From contig NZ_BPQQ01000010.1 of NCBI RefSeq assembly GCF_022179325.1, forward strand, positions 124,001 to 188,000: a DNA stretch of 64,000 bases, written 5' to 3'. Below, one piece after another: positions 1-9,318 of this stretch (position 1 is its first letter; every line of letters begins with the position of its first letter). The notes below the pieces were generated by a model that saw only the letters and a program-made list of their open reading frames with translations, did no database searches and was not told the DNA's origin. Position numbers and translations under genes: made by a program. Source of the stretch: Methylobacterium isbiliense (GTDB taxonomy: Bacteria; Pseudomonadota; Alphaproteobacteria; Rhizobiales; Beijerinckiaceae).

Positions 1-656
1 AACATGTCGGGCCGCGCGAGCGGGATGGTCTCGCCGGTGTTCATGTTGCCGACGAGGCCGCCCTCCTCCACCGCGTAGGTGACGACGTCGGCGTGGCGCC
101 CGCCCGCGAGCGGCACGGTGCGGTCGAGGAAGGCGCGCGCCCGGGTCACGACCCGCGCCCCGCGGGTGCGGTTGTAGCCCCCGCCGCGCGTCGCCCCACC
201 CTCCTCCGAGATCGCGTCGGTGCCGTAATAGGCGTCGTAGAGCGATCCCCAGCGGGCATTGGCGGCGTTGAGCGCGTAGCGGGCGTTCGACACCGGAACC
301 ACGAGCTGGGGACCCGCGATCACCGCGATCTCGTCGTCCACGTTCTCGGTCCGGGCCTTCACCGGCCCCGGATCGGGCAGCAGGTAGCCGATCTCGCGCA
401 GGAACGCCTCGTAGCCGGCTGCGTCGTGCGGCTTGCCGGCCCGCTCGCGGTGCCAGGCGTCGATGCGGTCCTGCAGCGCGTCGCGCTTGGCCAGCAGCGC
501 ACGGTTCTTCGGCGTCAGGTCGCGCAGGATCGCCGCGAGCCCGCCCCAGAACACCTCCGGCGAGACGCCCGTTCCCGGCAGCGCCTCCGACACGACGAAG
601 TCGTGCAGCACCGGCGCCACCTTCAAACCGCTGACCGTCTGTCGATCCATCATCAT
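1..656 (-). CDS. glcB: malate synthase G, N-terminal part (runs off left edge)
   Basis: About 218 residues of the amino end of malate synthase G, which condenses glyoxylate with acetyl-CoA to malate. The translation starts [19 protein letters not shown] and continues through a segment typical of the family near its N-terminus ([14 protein letters not shown], then [18 protein letters not shown] at the edge). The family is about 720 residues, so roughly 500 are outside the window. Three consecutive ATG codons (656, 653, 650) make the exact start ambiguous. Identification rests on the N-terminal motifs only; the acetyl-CoA and catalytic regions cannot be seen. Confidence 0.85.
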   Translation of the reverse strand, partial: MMMDRQTVSGLKVAPVLHDFVVSEALPGTGVSPEVFWGGLAAILRDLTPKNRALLAKRDALQDRIDAWHRERAGKPHDAAGYEAFLREIGYLLPDPGPVKARTENVDDEIAVIAGPQLVVPVSNARYALNAANARWGSLYDAYYGTDAISEEGGATRGGGYNRTRGARVVTRARAFLDRTVPLAGGRHADVVTYAVEEGGLVGNMNTGETIPLARPDM

Positions 657-949
657 CACTCCCGGCGGCGGGCCCGTCACGCGCGCCGCGCGCGCTCCTT
701 AACAGGCAAGAATGGGGTCAGAAAGCCGCCCTGAGCGCGGGCGCGGCCCGCCCCGCCGGATCCGTGACGCCGCGTGCGGCGTTACGATCGTGCGCGGACG
801 GGATGAGGAAACGTGACCAAAACGTAATCCTCCTGAGGGCGCAAAAGGCCGAGATCCGGCGCTTGCGCCCCGTGACAAACAGGGCAGTGCCACCCATCTG
901 GAGACCGCCGGAGGGTGACACCTCAGGCACCGACGAGGAGTACGACTCC

Positions 950-1666
950 ATGAACAGCGAAGAACGCGACGTCATCAACGGCATTTTCCAGCGTCTGGAG
1001 CAGGCCGCGCAGCAGCCCCGCGATGCCGACGCGGAGCGCTTCATCGCCGACAAGATCCGGGCGCAGCCCTACGCGCCCTACGCGATGGCGCAGCTGATCT
1101 ACGTGCAGGAGGAGGCGATCAAGAGCCTCAACCAGCAACTGGAGCAGGCCCGTGCCGAGTTCCAGCGCGGTCAGGGCGCCGGTCAGGGCTCGGGCGGCGG
1201 CTTCTTCTCCAGCATCTTCGGCGGCGGCTCGCGCCAGGAGCCCCCGCTGCGTCAGGGTGCCTGGGGCGGCCAGCAGCCCGGTTACGGCCAGCAGCCCGGC
1301 TACGGACAGCAGCCCGGCTACGGACAGCCCCCGGGCTACGGCCAGCCGGGCTTCGGCGGGCCGCAGCAGGGCGGGCCGTGGGCGGGCCAGCAGGCGCCGC
1401 AGCGCGGCGGCTTCCTGGCCTCCGCTCTGCCGATGGCGGCGGGCGCGGCCGGCGGCATGCTGCTCGGCAGCGCGCTCGCCAACGCCTTCAGCGGCGGTCA
1501 CTCGACGCTGGGCAGCCTCGGCGCGGCGCCGGCCGCGGCCGATCCGGGAGCCCTCGGCGGCAGCCAGGATTTCGGGTCCGCCCTCGGCGGCGGTGATGCG
1601 GGCTTCCAGGACGCCTCGTTCGACGACGGCGACATGGGCGGCGGCGGGGACGACGACTGGGTCTGA
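950..1666 (+). CDS. DUF2076 family periplasmic/ligand-associated protein
   Basis: 238 residues. The first 65 or so form a charged helical segment (MNSEERDVINGIFQRLEQ, then EEAIKSLNQQLEQA), the recognisable DUF2076 start. A low-complexity Gly/Gln/Pro/Tyr stretch follows, with about five QQPGYG-type units. Next is a glycine/alanine-rich hydrophobic segment (ASALPMAAGAAGGMLLGSAL) and an acidic Gly/Asp tail ending DDDWV. An in-frame extension upstream to 764 exists, but the family start is the ATG at 950. Function is unknown. It stands alone and converges on the next gene. Confidence 0.8.
   Translation: MNSEERDVINGIFQRLEQAAQQPRDADAERFIADKIRAQPYAPYAMAQLIYVQEEAIKSLNQQLEQARAEFQRGQGAGQGSGGGFFSSIFGGGSRQEPPLRQGAWGGQQPGYGQQPGYGQQPGYGQPPGYGQPGFGGPQQGGPWAGQQAPQRGGFLASALPMAAGAAGGMLLGSALANAFSGGHSTLGSLGAAPAAADPGALGGSQDFGSALGGGDAGFQDASFDDGDMGGGGDDDWV
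1271..1360 (+). repeat. five 18-base tandem units inside the DUF2076 gene
   Basis: Units at 1271, 1289, 1307, 1325 and 1343 each encode a variant of QQPGYG. Units 2 and 3 are identical at the DNA level; the last two diverge. In-frame 18-base units allow length change without frameshift. Confidence 0.8.
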
Positions 1667-1689
1667 TCCCGTCGGCCCTGGACCCAACG

Positions 1690-1715
1690 GCCCCGCCGCG
1701 GCGACGCGGCGGGGC
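1690..1715. terminator. GC-rich stem-loop between convergent genes
   Basis: A perfect 10-base stem (1690-1699 pairs with 1706-1715) with a 6-base loop lies just after the DUF2076 stop and just after the stop of the convergent L,D-transpeptidase. There is no T-tract on either side, so it is a plausible bidirectional terminator or transcript stabiliser, not a classical intrinsic terminator. Confidence 0.45.
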
Positions 1716-1723
1716 GCGTCGCG

Positions 1724-2539
1724 TCAGCTCACCACCACCCTGGCTCCCACTGGCACCCGCTCGTAAAGGTCGATGACGTCCTCGTTCATCATCCGGATGC
1801 AGCCGGACGAGACGTTCTGGCCGATCGTGTGCGGCTCGTTGGTGCCGTGGATGCGGTAGAGCGAGGAGCCGAGATACAGCGCCCGCGCGCCGAGCGGGTT
1901 GCCGGGTCCCCCCTCCATGTGGCGCGGCAGGTCCGGCCGGCGGCGCAGCATCTCGGGCGGCGGCGTCCAGCCCGGCCATTCGCGCTTCTGGCTCACGGTC
2001 TTGATGCCCGCCCAGGTGAAGCCCGGCCGCCCGACCCCGATGCCGTAGCGGATTGCCTGTCCGCCGGGCTGCACGAGGTAGAGGAAGCGCGCCGAGGTAT
2101 CGATCACCACCGTGCCGGGCCGCTGGCCGCCCTCGTAGGCCACCACCTGCCTGCGGTAGCGTCCGTCGAGGACCCGGCCGATCCCCTCCCCGTCCGGCTC
2201 CCCGACGGCCTGCGGCAGCGCGGCCATGCGGGTGCGCGGCAACGGATCTCCCGGCGCGGCCGCCGGCGGTGTGGCGTAGTAGGGTGAGACGAGGTCCCCG
2301 GAGCGCGGCGCCGCGTAGACGCCCGGATACCCCTGAGCCCGCGCCACCAGGGTGCCGTCCGGGGCCACCGGGGCGGCGCGATAGGGCCGCGCGACCTGAC
2401 CGGGATCGCGGCCGGTCATCAGGAATTCGATGAAGCCGCCGCCGTACTGCCCTCGCGCCTCCTGCCGCGCCTCTTGGGCGACGGCCGCCCCCGAGACCAG
2501 GGCCGCCATGCAGGCGACCGCGTACGCATGAGCTCTCAT
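1724..2539 (-). CDS. L,D-transpeptidase (YkuD/ErfK-YbiS family), exported
   Basis: 271 residues with a Sec signal peptide (residues 1-21, cleavage after AVA). The catalytic YkuD domain fills the second half. The His motif YRIHGTNEPH and the nucleophile motif SSGCIRM (Cys247) are both present, as expected for enzymes that form 3-3 peptidoglycan cross-links or attach proteins to peptidoglycan in the periplasm. The central segment ending with VDTSARFLYLV marks the domain entry. No partner genes are adjacent. The specific substrate cannot be told from sequence. Confidence 0.9.
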   Translation of the reverse strand: MRAHAYAVACMAALVSGAAVAQEARQEARGQYGGGFIEFLMTGRDPGQVARPYRAAPVAPDGTLVARAQGYPGVYAAPRSGDLVSPYYATPPAAAPGDPLPRTRMAALPQAVGEPDGEGIGRVLDGRYRRQVVAYEGGQRPGTVVIDTSARFLYLVQPGGQAIRYGIGVGRPGFTWAGIKTVSQKREWPGWTPPPEMLRRRPDLPRHMEGGPGNPLGARALYLGSSLYRIHGTNEPHTIGQNVSSGCIRMMNEDVIDLYERVPVGARVVVS

Positions 2540-2812
2540 GACCGAAACCTGCCCCGAACTGTCCTGCGGGCGGGAACGCCCAAGGGGACCTAGGTGTCGC
2601 GGATCGGGGCGAGCGGGCGGTGAAGGAACTTGGTGAGTCCTTGGCTAACGCTTCGGTTCGAGTTGTGAAATGTCCGTCAACGTAAATACTTTCTCACCCG
2701 GCCCGGCGCGCGGCGGCATCGGCCGGACCATTTAGCAAATCGCAATGAATTCAGGGGAGTTTGGCGGAAGTGCGCCGCGGATTGGGCCGCGGCACCAGGC
2801 TTCGTCGGCACC

Positions 2813-3523
2813 ATGAAGAACAAGCGCTTCCGCATCGAAGAGAGTCTCGGCGCTGCCCCCGTCGCCGCCATGTTGGCTCCGGCCCCCGAGCCGGATGCCC
2901 GCATCGCCGAGATCCTGGCCACGGTCAACGAGCTGAAGCGGCTGACGCAGACCACGACCGGCGACGTCATCGAGGCCTGCCGCCGCGAGATCAGCGAGAT
3001 CTACGGGCTCAAGGGCGAGCTCGACGTGATGAAGGAGGCGATCAACCGCACCAAGCTGGAGATCGCCGCCCTGCACCGCAAGGACAACGACGGCAAGGGC
3101 GTCCGCCGCGCCGCGGGCGAACTCGACGCGGTGGTCGAGGCCACCGAGCGCGCCACCACCACCATCCTGGCGGCGGTGGAGGAGATCGAGACCCACGCCT
3201 CGGTCCTGCGCTCCACCACCCGGGCCAGGAGCACGACCAACATCGACGCCATCCTGGAGCGCACGGTCGTTCTCTACGAGGCGTGCAACTTCCAGGATCT
3301 GACCGGGCAGCGCATCAGCAAGATCGTCAACGTCCTGAAGTTCGTCGAGGACCACATCGACCGGATGATCGAGGCGTGGGGCGGGATGGAGGCGTTCAAG
3401 GAGCTGATGGGTCCGGCCGCCGAGGCGAACCCGTTCGACGAGAGCAGCCTGCTCAACGGGCCGAAGCTCGACGAGGATCCGGGCCACGTCGATCAGAACG
3501 ACATCGACGCCCTGTTCAACTGA
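2813..3523 (+). CDS. cheZ: CheZ-like protein phosphatase (chemotaxis)
   Basis: 236 residues, mostly long amphipathic helices. The active-site motif QDLTGQ (Asp162 and Gln166) matches the CheZ catalytic Asp/Gln pair that dephosphorylates phospho-CheY. The extreme C-terminus, [10 protein letters not shown], is the CheY-docking peptide pattern known from CheZ. The gene is isolated: no che or fli genes lie nearby, and uvrC follows 73 bases later. The combination of catalytic motif and C-terminal tail makes the family call firm; the cognate response regulator is unknown. Confidence 0.85.
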   Translation: MKNKRFRIEESLGAAPVAAMLAPAPEPDARIAEILATVNELKRLTQTTTGDVIEACRREISEIYGLKGELDVMKEAINRTKLEIAALHRKDNDGKGVRRAAGELDAVVEATERATTTILAAVEEIETHASVLRSTTRARSTTNIDAILERTVVLYEACNFQDLTGQRISKIVNVLKFVEDHIDRMIEAWGGMEAFKELMGPAAEANPFDESSLLNGPKLDEDPGHVDQNDIDALFN

Positions 3524-3596
3524 CCGGCCGCGGCCGAGCGGACCGCGGCCCGCGGACGCCTTCCCTCGCGCCCGCACCTTGCTTACATCGCGCGGC

Positions 3597-5603
3597 ATGA
3601 GCCGCATGCCTGGGAACGACGTACCGCCGGACGCCCTCGACCTCGACGACGGGGGCGCCGACGCGGCGGTGGATGCCCGCGACGACGCGCCCGAGATCGA
3701 TTTCGACCCGGAGGCCGGGGCCGGCCTCGTCAAGGCCGGCACGGAGGTGATCCGCCGCTTCTGGACCACCCTGCCGCCCTCCCCCGGCGTCTATCGCATG
3801 CTCGATGCGAAGGGCGACGTGCTCTACGTCGGCAAGGCCAAGAACCTGAAGAACCGCGTCGGCTCCTACGCGCGGGGCCAGGCGCATTCCAACCGCATCG
3901 CCCGCATGATCGCCGAGACGGCCTCGATGGAGTTCGTCACCACGGCGACCGAGACCGAGGCGCTGCTGCTCGAAGCCAACCTGATCAAGCAGCTCAAGCC
4001 CCGCTTCAACGTGCTGATGCGGGACGACAAGTCGCTGCCCTACATCCTGCTCACCGCCGACACCGAGGCGCCCCAGCTCGTCAAGCACCGCGGCGCGCGC
4101 CGCCGGCCGGGCCACTATTTCGGCCCCTTCGCGTCGGTCTGGGCGGTCAACCGCACCGTGAACGCGCTGCAGCGCGCCTTCCTGCTGCGCTCCTGCTCGG
4201 ACAGCTACTACGAGAACCGCACCCGGCCCTGCCTGCTGTTCCAGATCAAGCGCTGCTCCGGGCCCTGCACCGGCGAGATCGCGCCGGCCGACTACGCAGC
4301 CCTGGCCGACGAGGCCCGGGCCTTCCTGTCGGGCAAGTCCACCACCGTGAAGGAGCGGCTCGCCGCCGACATGCAGGCGGCCGCGGAGGCCTGGGAGTTC
4401 GAGAAGGCCGCCCGCTACCGCGACCGCATCGCCGCGCTCGCCGCCATCCAGGGCGTGCAGGGGGTCAACACCCAGGACATCGAGGAGGCCGACGTCTTCG
4501 CCCTCGACGAGCAGGCCGGCCAGTTCTGCATCGAGGTGTTCTTCTTCCGCAACTGGCAGAACTGGGGCAACCGGGCCTACTTCCCCAAGGCCGACCGCAG
4601 CATGTCGGCCTCGGAGGTGCTGGGCTCGTTCATCGGCCAGTTCTACGACGACAAGCCCGCGCCGCGCCTGATCCTGGTCTCGCACGTGATCGAGGATGCG
4701 GAGCTGCTGGCCGCCGCCCTCTCGACCAAGTCCGAGGCCCGGGTGGAGATCCACCAGCCCAAGCGCGGCGAGCGCCGGAACCTGACCGACTACGCGGCCC
4801 GCAACGCCCGCGAGGCGCTGGGGCGGCGCCTCGCCGACACCGCGTCGCAGGGCAAGCTCCTGGGCGCTCTCGGCCAAGCCTTCCGGCTGCCCCGCGCGCC
4901 GCGGCGGGTCGAGGTCTACGACAACTCGCACATCATGGGCACGAACGCGGTCGGCGCGATGATCGTCGCCGGGCCGACCGGGTTCATGAAGACGCACTAC
5001 CGCACCTTCACCATCAAGTCGCAGGAGCTGAAGCCCGGCGACGATTACGGGATGATGCGCGAGGTGCTGCACCGCCGGTTCAGCCGGCTCGTCCGGGAAT
5101 CGCCCCGCAGCGAGCCCGAGCCCCAACCCCAGGACGCCGAGACCATCCCGGCCTGGCCCGATCTGGTGCTGATCGACGGCGGCAAGGGCCAGCTGGAGGC
5201 GGCCCGCGCGGCGCTCGCCGAGATCGGCGTGACGGACGTGCCCCTCGTCGGCATCGCCAAGGGGCGCGACCGGGACGCGGGACGCGAGACCTTCTTCGTG
5301 CCCGGCGAGCCGCCCTTCAAGCTGCCCCCGCGCGATCCCACCCTCTACTTCGTGCAGCGCCTGCGCGACGAGGCCCACCGCTTCGCCATCGGTGCGCACC
5401 GCGCCAAGCGCAAGCGCGAACTCACCAAGAATCCCCTCGACGAGATCCCGGGCATCGGGCCGACCCGCAAGCGGGCGCTCCTGCACCATTTCGGCACCGT
5501 CAAGGCGATCGAACGGGCGGCGCTCGAGGATCTGGCCCGCACCCCCGGCGTGAACGCCGCGACGGCGCGCGCGGTCTACGATTTCTTCCACGCCAATGCC
5601 TGA
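3597..5603 (+). CDS. uvrC: excinuclease ABC subunit C
   Basis: 668 residues from the ATG at 3597; an in-frame TTG lies 18 bases upstream. UvrC makes both incisions in nucleotide excision repair. The GIY-YIG 3'-nuclease is at about residues 50-130 ([20 protein letters not shown]), followed by the Cys-containing region ([15 protein letters not shown]), the UVR motif ([17 protein letters not shown]), the RNase H-like 5'-nuclease domain ([21 protein letters not shown]) and paired helix-hairpin-helix motifs at the end ([15 protein letters not shown]). The first 50 residues are an acidic extension. uvrC-pgsA-moaD is a common alphaproteobacterial gene order. Confidence 0.97.
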   Translation: MSRMPGNDVPPDALDLDDGGADAAVDARDDAPEIDFDPEAGAGLVKAGTEVIRRFWTTLPPSPGVYRMLDAKGDVLYVGKAKNLKNRVGSYARGQAHSNRIARMIAETASMEFVTTATETEALLLEANLIKQLKPRFNVLMRDDKSLPYILLTADTEAPQLVKHRGARRRPGHYFGPFASVWAVNRTVNALQRAFLLRSCSDSYYENRTRPCLLFQIKRCSGPCTGEIAPADYAALADEARAFLSGKSTTVKERLAADMQAAAEAWEFEKAARYRDRIAALAAIQGVQGVNTQDIEEADVFALDEQAGQFCIEVFFFRNWQNWGNRAYFPKADRSMSASEVLGSFIGQFYDDKPAPRLILVSHVIEDAELLAAALSTKSEARVEIHQPKRGERRNLTDYAARNAREALGRRLADTASQGKLLGALGQAFRLPRAPRRVEVYDNSHIMGTNAVGAMIVAGPTGFMKTHYRTFTIKSQELKPGDDYGMMREVLHRRFSRLVRESPRSEPEPQPQDAETIPAWPDLVLIDGGKGQLEAARAALAEIGVTDVPLVGIAKGRDRDAGRETFFVPGEPPFKLPPRDPTLYFVQRLRDEAHRFAIGAHRAKRKRELTKNPLDEIPGIGPTRKRALLHHFGTVKAIERAALEDLARTPGVNAATARAVYDFFHANA

Positions 5604-5639
5604 TCCGGCCTCGTATCGGTTGACGCCTGCGCGGCCGGC

Positions 5640-6260
5640 ATGGTTTCACCCCCCGGCATGACCATGGTGGTTCCCCGGCGCCGGTCGGCGGCCTTCACTC
5701 TCGCCAACCTGCTCACCTACGGCCGCGTGGCCGCGGTGCCGGTGGTGGCGGGCTTCCTGTTCTGGCCGCAGGATCCTTCGGCCCGGTTCGCCGCGCTCGC
5801 GGTCTTCGTCCTGGCGGCGATCACCGACTACCTCGACGGCTACGTCGCCCGGGCCTACGCGCAATCCTCGGCGCTGGGCCGCATGCTCGACCCCATCGCC
5901 GACAAGCTCCTGGTGGCCGCCTGCCTGCTGATGCTGGCGGCGGACGGCTCGATTCCCGGTCCCTCCCTGTGGGCCGCCATCGTGATCCTGTGCCGCGAGA
6001 TCCTGGTCTCGGGCCTGCGCGAGTACCTCGCCGAGCTGAAGGTCGGGGTTCCGGTGAGCCGGGTCGCCAAGTGGAAGACCGGGGCGCAGCTCGTCTCGCT
6101 CGGCTTCCTGATCGCCGGGCCGGCCGGCGAGGCGATCCTGCCCGGCACGGTGATGATCGGCCTGACGCTGCTGTGGATCTCGGCCGCCCTGACGCTCTAC
6201 ACCGGGTGGGACTACCTGCGCGCCGGCCTGCGCCACATGATGGACGACGAGGTGCGATGA
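5640..6260 (+). CDS. pgsA: CDP-diacylglycerol--glycerol-3-phosphate 3-phosphatidyltransferase
   Basis: 206-residue membrane enzyme that makes phosphatidylglycerol phosphate, the committed step to phosphatidylglycerol and cardiolipin. The CDP-alcohol phosphotransferase signature is complete: DYLDGYVAR followed by GRMLDPIADK, carrying the conserved Asp residues that bind CDP and metal. Several hydrophobic segments follow. The start could be 5640 or the ATG at 5658 (MTMVVPRRR). The stop overlaps the moaD start in an ATGA junction, implying translational coupling. Confidence 0.93.
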   Translation: MVSPPGMTMVVPRRRSAAFTLANLLTYGRVAAVPVVAGFLFWPQDPSARFAALAVFVLAAITDYLDGYVARAYAQSSALGRMLDPIADKLLVAACLLMLAADGSIPGPSLWAAIVILCREILVSGLREYLAELKVGVPVSRVAKWKTGAQLVSLGFLIAGPAGEAILPGTVMIGLTLLWISAALTLYTGWDYLRAGLRHMMDDEVR

Positions 6261-6508
6261 AGCTCGTCTACTTCGCCTGGGTGCGCGAGCGCATCGGCCG
6301 CCCCGAGGAGACCGTGGAGCTGCCCGCGGAGGTGGCGACGGTGGCCGACCTCGTGCGCTGGCTCAAGCAGCGCGGCGAGGAATACGCCTACGCCTTCGAG
6401 AACGAGGGCGTGGTGCGTGCGGCGGTCGACCGGGTCCACGCCAAGCCCGACACGCCGCTCTCGGGCGCCGCGGAGGTGGCGTTCTTCCCCCCGATGACCG
6501 GCGGCTGA
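6257..6508 (+). CDS. moaD: molybdopterin converting factor small subunit MoaD
   Basis: 83 residues with a ubiquitin-like beta-grasp pattern, ending in the diagnostic Gly-Gly (FFPPMTGG) that is thiocarboxylated to donate sulfur during molybdopterin synthesis. The ATG overlaps the pgsA stop by four bases. The moaE gene that often follows in related genomes is absent; an unrelated DUF3616 gene comes next, so the large subunit must be encoded elsewhere. Confidence 0.92.
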   Translation: MKLVYFAWVRERIGRPEETVELPAEVATVADLVRWLKQRGEEYAYAFENEGVVRAAVDRVHAKPDTPLSGAAEVAFFPPMTGG

Positions 6509-6614
6509 GCCGGGTCGCCCGAGACGCGACGGCGCCCGGCGAAATCGTGCCCGACCGATCTTCCCTGCCGTCGTTCCCGGCCCCATGATGGGCGGACAAG
6601 CCGGGAGGACATCG

Positions 6615-7658
6615 ATGATACGCCTGAGGACGCTCGTCTCCGCGCTCGCGCTCTGCCTGCCGGGTGCGGCCGCATGGTCGCAGACCAAGGCCGGGCCGGT
6701 GCTGGTCCATTGGGGCATCTGCGAAGCCTCGGCCGCCGTGCCTTACCCGGCCGGCAGCTTCGGAGACCGCTTCCTCGTCGTCAACGACGACGACAATGTG
6801 CTCCGGCTCTACAAGTCCGAGGAGAGCGGCGCCTTCCTGACCCTGAAGGACGCCGATCTCGACGCCGTGCTCGGGAGCGGCACCGCCAAGGGCAGGACCC
6901 CGAAGGCGGATCTCGAAGGGGCGGCGTGGCTCGGCGACGAGATCGTGCTGATCGGGTCTCACAGCCGCAACGAGGACGGCGAGCTGCGCGAGGGGCGTGG
7001 CGTCGTCGCGGCCTTCACGGTCGCCGGATCGTCCCCCGACGCCCTCGCGGTGAAGCCGAAGGGCAAGACCTTCCGTGGGCTCGCCAAGGCCCTGTCGGAT
7101 CTCGACCCGCGGCTCGCGGCGCGCATCGCCCTCGACACGCAGACCAAGAAGGACCTCTCGCCCAAGCGTCGCGGCTTCAACATCGAGGGGCTGGCGGCGA
7201 CAGCGGACGGAAAGGCGCTGCTCATCGGCCTGCGCAATCCGATCACCGCCGACAACGACGCGATGGTGGTGCGGTTCGAGAACCCGGCCGAGGTGCTCGC
7301 CTCGGGCGCCGCGCCGCGTCTGGCCAAGCCGATCGCCCTCGACCTCAAGGGCCGCGGCATCCGCGACATCGCCTATGCGCCGGGCGCCAAGGCCTACTTC
7401 ATCGTCGCGGGCGGCTCGGGCGGCGGGGGTGAATCCGCCGACCTCTACCGCTGGTCCGGCGAGGCGTCCGCCGCGCCGGTGCGCGTCCCCGGCGCGGCCG
7501 AGGCGTTCGCGGCGATCCCCGACTTCCAGCCCGAGGGCCTGCTCGTCGCGCCCGACGGCAGCAAGGTACGGGTGCTCAGCGACGACGGCGAGGCCTGCGA
7601 CGGCGCGAAGCCCGAGAAATTCCGCAGCGTCCTCCTCACGCTCGATCCGAGCAGCTGA
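6615..7658 (+). CDS. DUF3616 domain exported protein
   Basis: 347 residues from the ATG at 6615, chosen because GGGAGGA precedes it by about seven bases and the protein then begins with a clean signal peptide (MIRLRTLVSALALCLPGAAAWSQ). The rest is a repeat-like beta architecture with stretches such as FNIEGLAAT and FQPEGLLVAPDGSKV, consistent with the DUF3616 (propeller-like) family. A Cys near residue 30 (HWGICEAS) and another near the end (DDGEACDG) could pair in the periplasm. Function is unknown. Confidence 0.75.
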   Translation: MIRLRTLVSALALCLPGAAAWSQTKAGPVLVHWGICEASAAVPYPAGSFGDRFLVVNDDDNVLRLYKSEESGAFLTLKDADLDAVLGSGTAKGRTPKADLEGAAWLGDEIVLIGSHSRNEDGELREGRGVVAAFTVAGSSPDALAVKPKGKTFRGLAKALSDLDPRLAARIALDTQTKKDLSPKRRGFNIEGLAATADGKALLIGLRNPITADNDAMVVRFENPAEVLASGAAPRLAKPIALDLKGRGIRDIAYAPGAKAYFIVAGGSGGGGESADLYRWSGEASAAPVRVPGAAEAFAAIPDFQPEGLLVAPDGSKVRVLSDDGEACDGAKPEKFRSVLLTLDPSS

Positions 7659-7681
7659 GGCCGGCAGGAGCAGGGGCAGCA

Positions 7682-8293
7682 ATGACGGCCGAGACCACGC
7701 CGGAGACGGTCCGCGCGCATTACGGCGAGCCCTCCGACCGGGCGCTCGCCAAGCAGCTCGTGCGGCTCGACGGGCATGCCCGCGCCTTCATCGCCCTCTC
7801 GCCCTTCCTGGTGATCGCCTCCTCGGACGCGGCGGGGCGCGGCGACGCCACCCCGCGGGGGGACGCGCCCGGTTTCGTCGCCGTGCTCGACGATGCCACG
7901 CTGCTGATCCCGGACCGGCTCGGCAACCGCCGCGCCGACACGATGCTGAACATCACGGAGAACCCGCAGGTCGGCCTGCTCTTCCTCGTGCCGGGCATCG
8001 ACGAGAGCCTTCGGGTGAACGGCCGCGCCCGCTTCACCACGGATGCGGACCTGCTCGCGCCCCTGTCGGTGCAGGGCAGGCCGCCGGTGGCCGGCCTGAT
8101 CGTGACGGCCGAGGAGGTGTATTTCCACTGCGGCAAGGCGCTGATGCGCTCGCGGCTGTGGGACCCGGACAGGCGGGTGGAGCGCGCGTCCTTTCCCTCG
8201 CTCGGGCGGATCCTGGCCGATCAGATCGCGGGCTCGGACGTGCGCGAGAGCGAGCGCTTCATCGAGGAGAGCTACCGCACCCGGCTGTATTGA
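7682..8293 (+). CDS. pyridoxamine 5'-phosphate oxidase-fold flavoprotein
   Basis: 203 residues of the FMN-binding PPOX split-barrel superfamily, in the subgroup of about 200-residue proteins sharing SPFLVIASSDAAGRGDATPRG-like and PDRLGNRRADTM stretches. Conserved segments continue with NPQVGLLFLVPG and the C-terminal YFHCGKALMRSRLW. Substrate is unknown: the family includes general stress and haem/flavin-reducing proteins. It lies 23 bases after the DUF3616 gene on the same strand and may be co-transcribed. Confidence 0.8.
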   Translation: MTAETTPETVRAHYGEPSDRALAKQLVRLDGHARAFIALSPFLVIASSDAAGRGDATPRGDAPGFVAVLDDATLLIPDRLGNRRADTMLNITENPQVGLLFLVPGIDESLRVNGRARFTTDADLLAPLSVQGRPPVAGLIVTAEEVYFHCGKALMRSRLWDPDRRVERASFPSLGRILADQIAGSDVRESERFIEESYRTRLY

Positions 8294-8302
8294 ACCGGAG
8301 CC

Positions 8303-9205
8303 CTACCCGGCGAGCGCCGCCGAGAACTCCCGCAGGTTGTTGCGCATCATCTCGATGTAGGTCGGCGCGGGTCCACCGGGCTCCGAGAGGGCATCCGAGA
8401 AGATCCGCCCGCCGGCCTTGGCGCCGCTCTCGCGCGCGATCTGCAGCATCAGCCGCGGGTCGGCGACGTTCTCCAGGAAAACCGCCGGGATCCGGTCGCG
8501 CTTCACCTGCCGGATGATGCGGGCGACGTCGCGGGCCGTGGCCTCGCTCTGGCTCGACACGCCCTGGGGCGCGATGAAGCGCAGGCCGTAGGCGCGGGCG
8601 AAGTACCCGAAGGCGTCGTGCGTGGTGATGACCCGGCGCCGCGCCTCCGGGATCGCCGCGACGGTGCGCCTGACCTCCGCATCGAGGGCGTCGAGATCGG
8701 CCAGGTAGGCGCTCGCCCGGGCCTCGTAGGTCGCCCGCCCCTCCGGGTCGACGCCGATCAGGCCGTCGCGGATGCTGGCGACGTAGCGCTTGGCGTTGGC
8801 GACGTTCTGCCATGCGTGCGGATCGGGCGCGTGCGCGTCGTGGCCCGCATGAGCGTGCCCCTCCTGCGCCTCCTCGATCGGCGTGACCCCGGAGGAGGCC
8901 ACCACCACCGGGGCCTTCGTGCCCGACGCCTTCACGAGGCGGTCGATCCAGCCCTCGAAGCCGAGCCCGTTCACCACCACCAGCCGTGCGCCCGCCAGCG
9001 TGCGGGCGTCGCCGGGCGAGGGCACGAAGCTGTGCGCGTCGCCGTTCGGGCCGACCAGCACCGCGACGGACACCCGCTCGCCCCCGACCTGCCGCACGAG
9101 ATCGCCGAGGATCGAGAAGCTCGCCACCACCTTCAGCGGCTCGGCCCTGGCCGCGGCGGCCCAGACCAGCGCCAGCAGCACCGCCGCAATCCTCGTTCCG
9201 CGCAT
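8303..9205 (-). CDS. znuA: zinc/manganese ABC transporter substrate-binding protein
   Basis: About 300 residues, a periplasmic metal-binding protein of the cluster A-I family. The start at 9205 gives a proper signal peptide (MRGTRIAAVLLALVWAAAARA). A His-rich loop, EEAQEGHAHAGHDAHAPDPHAW, favours zinc over manganese. Other metal-site motifs are NGDAHSFVPSP and TTHDAFGYFARAYGL. No permease or ATPase gene (znuB/znuC) is adjacent, so it acts with a transporter encoded elsewhere. A palindrome about 50 bases upstream (9256-9268) may be a Zur operator. Confidence 0.85.
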   Translation of the reverse strand: MRGTRIAAVLLALVWAAAARAEPLKVVASFSILGDLVRQVGGERVSVAVLVGPNGDAHSFVPSPGDARTLAGARLVVVNGLGFEGWIDRLVKASGTKAPVVVASSGVTPIEEAQEGHAHAGHDAHAPDPHAWQNVANAKRYVASIRDGLIGVDPEGRATYEARASAYLADLDALDAEVRRTVAAIPEARRRVITTHDAFGYFARAYGLRFIAPQGVSSQSEATARDVARIIRQVKRDRIPAVFLENVADPRLMLQIARESGAKAGGRIFSDALSEPGGPAPTYIEMMRNNLREFSAALAG

Positions 9206-9255
9206 CGTGCTTCCCCGTCCGACCGGGGCGCACCATACCGGCTCGAACCGGCGGC

Positions 9256-9268
9256 GCAACATTGTTAC
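9256..9268. promoter_or_regulatory. candidate Zur-type operator upstream of znuA
   Basis: GCAACATTGTTAC is an inverted repeat (one mismatch between the arms) 50 bases upstream of the znuA-like start. Its TGTTAC/GTAACA arms resemble alphaproteobacterial Zur boxes. The call is by pattern and position only. Confidence 0.35.
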
Positions 9269-9318
9269 AAGGCCGGTCTCGTCACGCGGCCGTCCGCGTC
9301 AGGCAGCGGACGCCGCGC

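Noticed and set aside
718-1053. Minus-strand open frame of 111 codons between the malate synthase and DUF2076 starts
   Set aside because: It overlaps the start of the clearly real DUF2076 gene, has no ribosome site, and its product shows no family feature.
3526-3553. Hairpin after the CheZ-like gene as terminator
   Set aside because: GGCCGCGG/CCGCGGCC arms exist but with a loose loop and no T-tract; too common a pattern in this composition to call.
3516-5591. A 691-codon open frame antisense to uvrC
   Set aside because: No recognisable motif and compositional bias typical of antisense frames; uvrC on the other strand has all its domains.
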